NCBI RefSeq assembly: GCF_002101785.1
Contig: NZ_LQPJ01000139.1
Coordinates: 1-64,000, forward strand
Direction: 5' to 3'
DNA from: Mycobacterium palustre
Lineage (GTDB): Bacteria > Actinomycetota > Actinomycetes > Mycobacteriales > Mycobacteriaceae
Length of the DNA stretch: 64,000 nucleotides
The notes under the pieces are model-generated. The model worked only from the letters and a program-made list of their open reading frames with translations, searched no databases and was not told the origin of the DNA. Positions 62,679-64,000 of the stretch are shown piece by piece. Position 1 is the first letter of the stretch. Every line of letters starts with the position of its first letter. The translations under genes were made by a program, and so were the position numbers.

Positions 62679-63454
62679 CCCAATCGGACGTCTTCCCCGC
62701 GGGGACCTTCACCCCCGACCCGCGCCCCAACTCCGTGTCGAAGATGCTCGCCGCGCAGTTCGGCCTGGAGCTGAAGCTGTTGTTACGCAACGGCGAACAG
62801 CTGCTGCTGACCATGTTCATCCCGATCACGCTGCTGGTCGGGCTCACCCTGCTGCCCTTCGGCGACTTCGGGCGCAACCGCGCCGCCACCTTCGTGCCCG
62901 TGATCATGGCGCTGGCGGTCATCTCGACCGCGTTCACCGGGCAGGCGATCGCCGTCGCCTTCGACCGTCGGTACGGCGCGCTCAAGCGGCTGGGGGCCAC
63001 CCCGCTGCCGGTGTGGGGCATCATCGCCGGGAAGTCGCTGGCGGTGGTGACGGTGGTGTTCCTGCAGGCAATCCTGTTGGGCGCCATAGGTTTTGGGCTC
63101 GGGTGGCGGCCCGCACCCGCGGCGCTGGCGCTGGGCGCGGCGGTCATCGCGCTGGGCACCGCGGGGTTCGCGGCCCTGGGGTTGTTGCTCGGCGGGACGC
63201 TGCGCGCCGAAATCGTGCTGGCGGTGGCCAACCTGATGTGGTTCGTCTTCGCCGGGCTCGGCGCGCTGACCGTGGAGATGAAGGTAATCCCGACCGGGGT
63301 CAAGTGGGCGGCCCGGCTCACCCCGTCGGGCGCGCTGACCGAGGCGCTCTCGCGGGCCATGACGTTGTCGGTGGACTGGTTCGGGATCGTCGTTCTGGCG
63401 GCGTGGGGCGCGGTCGCGGCGCTGGCCGCGCTGCGCTGGTTCCGTTTCACCTAG
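62675..63454 (+). CDS. ABC-2 type exporter permease (Rv1457c-like)
   Basis: A 259-residue permease with six hydrophobic segments. QFGLELKLLLRNGEQLLLTMFIPITLLVGLTLL is the ABC-2 N-terminus, FDRRYGALKRLGATPLPVW the coupling loop facing the ATPase. GTG 62675 overlaps the ATPase stop. It forms the exporter with the preceding ATPase. Confidence 0.9.
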   Translation: MTQSDVFPAGTFTPDPRPNSVSKMLAAQFGLELKLLLRNGEQLLLTMFIPITLLVGLTLLPFGDFGRNRAATFVPVIMALAVISTAFTGQAIAVAFDRRYGALKRLGATPLPVWGIIAGKSLAVVTVVFLQAILLGAIGFGLGWRPAPAALALGAAVIALGTAGFAALGLLLGGTLRAEIVLAVANLMWFVFAGLGALTVEMKVIPTGVKWAARLTPSGALTEALSRAMTLSVDWFGIVVLAAWGAVAALAALRWFRFT

Positions 63455-63507
63455 GTGTTCTGACGGCCGGGCGACGGCCGTACTACGGCGCGTAGTTGTC
63501 GTTGGCT

Positions 63508-63513
63508 TACCAT
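63508..63513 (+). promoter_or_regulatory. -10 box, leaderless start of ctaA
   Basis: TACCAT followed by six bases and GTG 63520. Confidence 0.45.
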
Positions 63514-63519
63514 CGGGCG

Positions 63520-64000
63520 GTGCTACGACGAACGCTGCGGCCGCTGGTGGACCTGCTTCCCGAGCCCAGCCTGCGCGTCCAGCGCATGATCGCGGCGCTC
63601 GTCATCCTCACCCAGGGCGGCATCGCCGTCACCGGCGCGATCGTCCGCGTCACCGCGTCGGGCCTGGGCTGCCCCACCTGGCCGCAATGCTTCCCGGGCA
63701 GCTTCACCCCGGTCGCCGTCGCCGAGGTGCCGCGCGTGCACCAGGCCGTCGAGTTCGGCAACCGGATGATCACCTTCGCCGTGGTGATCGCCGCGGCCCT
63801 GGCCGTGCTGGCCGTGACGAGGGCGCGCCGGCGCGCCGAGGTGCTGGTCTACGCGTGGCTGATGCCGGTGTCGACGGTGGTGCAGGCGGTGATCGGCGGG
63901 ATCACCGTGCGCACCGGGCTGCTGTGGTGGACGGTGGCCATCCACCTGCTGACGTCGATGACGATGGTGTGGCTGTCGGTGCTGCTCTACGTCAAGGTCG
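63520..64000 (+). CDS. ctaA: heme A synthase (COX15/CtaA), 3' end outside the window
   Basis: The first 160 codons of a membrane protein, ortholog of Rv1456c. VQRMIAALVILTQGGIAVTGAIVRVTASGLGCPTWPQCFPGS is the CtaA first helix and extracytoplasmic loop with paired Cys; RVHQAVEFGNRMI has the heme-ligand His. It oxidises heme O to heme A for the aa3 cytochrome c oxidase. GTG 63520 is leaderless by TACCAT. The gene continues past base 64000. It follows the ABC permease on the same strand. Confidence 0.92.
   Translation, partial: MLRRTLRPLVDLLPEPSLRVQRMIAALVILTQGGIAVTGAIVRVTASGLGCPTWPQCFPGSFTPVAVAEVPRVHQAVEFGNRMITFAVVIAAALAVLAVTRARRRAEVLVYAWLMPVSTVVQAVIGGITVRTGLLWWTVAIHLLTSMTMVWLSVLLYVKV

Overview
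This is a 64 kb stretch of a slow-growing mycobacterial chromosome. GC is high, GTG and TTG starts are common, and there are many leaderless promoters with a TANNNT box 6-8 bases before the start codon. From 17.6 kb to the right edge the gene order is the M. tuberculosis Rv1497-to-Rv1456c block, read in the opposite direction: lipL, meaB, mutB, mutA, TVP38 protein, SPFH/NfeD pair, hemZ, inhA, mabA, the Rv1481/Rv1480/moxR1 set, ripB, ripA, Rv1476, acn, acnR, ABC-F, echA12, trxA, fadE15, the suf operon, mptB, an ABC exporter and heme A synthase. The lack of PE_PGRS29, ctpD, trxB1 and mazEF4, the presence of a Gap-type transporter, and one orphan PE protein point to a non-tuberculous species. The M. 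avium complex or a close relative is my best guess; I cannot name the species from this window.

Layout. (1) 0.08-1.85 kb: an orphan PE protein with a PE-PPE serine-hydrolase domain. (2) 2.3-17.6 kb: an accessory cell-envelope glycan region. It holds a GT2 glycosyltransferase, two methyltransferases, a lipoprotein, two large polytopic membrane proteins, a GtrA-type protein, a methyltransferase fused to a polyprenyl-phosphate-type GT2, a nucleotide-sugar epimerase and dehydrogenase, an acyltransferase-3/SGNH protein and a CDP-glucose 4,6-dehydratase. The 2.3-8.6 kb part looks less GC-rich than the rest, which suggests transfer. (3) 17.6-24.7 kb: LipL and the methylmalonyl-CoA mutase system (MutA, MutB, MeaB). 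(4) 24.8-28.6 kb: a variable segment with a TVP38 membrane protein, a broken response-regulator gene, a VapBC module, an MFS transporter and a deazaflavin-dependent reductase. (5) 28.6-41.1 kb: membrane-quality genes, hemZ, the mabA-inhA mycolate operon with the isoniazid-resistance promoter position, and the moxR1/ripBA cell-separation genes. (6) 41.3-50.8 kb: aconitase and its TetR repressor with a clear operator, an ABC-F protein, crotonase, a Gap-like exporter, thioredoxin and an acyl-CoA dehydrogenase. (7) 50.9-52.5 kb: two tandem paralogous secreted proteins, the second with a histidine-rich tail. (8) 52.5-59.9 kb: the complete sufR-B-D-C-S-U-Rv1466 iron-sulfur assembly operon; SufB carries a full-length intein with an endonuclease domain. 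(9) 60.0-64.0 kb: the mannosyltransferase MptB, a two-gene ABC exporter and the start of ctaA.

The most interesting system is the arrangement at 7.9-14.0 kb. GtrA, a GtrB-like GT2 fused to a methyltransferase, and polytopic GtrC-like candidates together resemble the three-component Gtr glycosylation systems of O-antigen modification. Here they sit beside nucleotide-sugar synthesis genes and an acyltransferase, so this could be a mycobacterial surface-glycan decoration pathway. That function is inferred from domain content and neighbourhood only.
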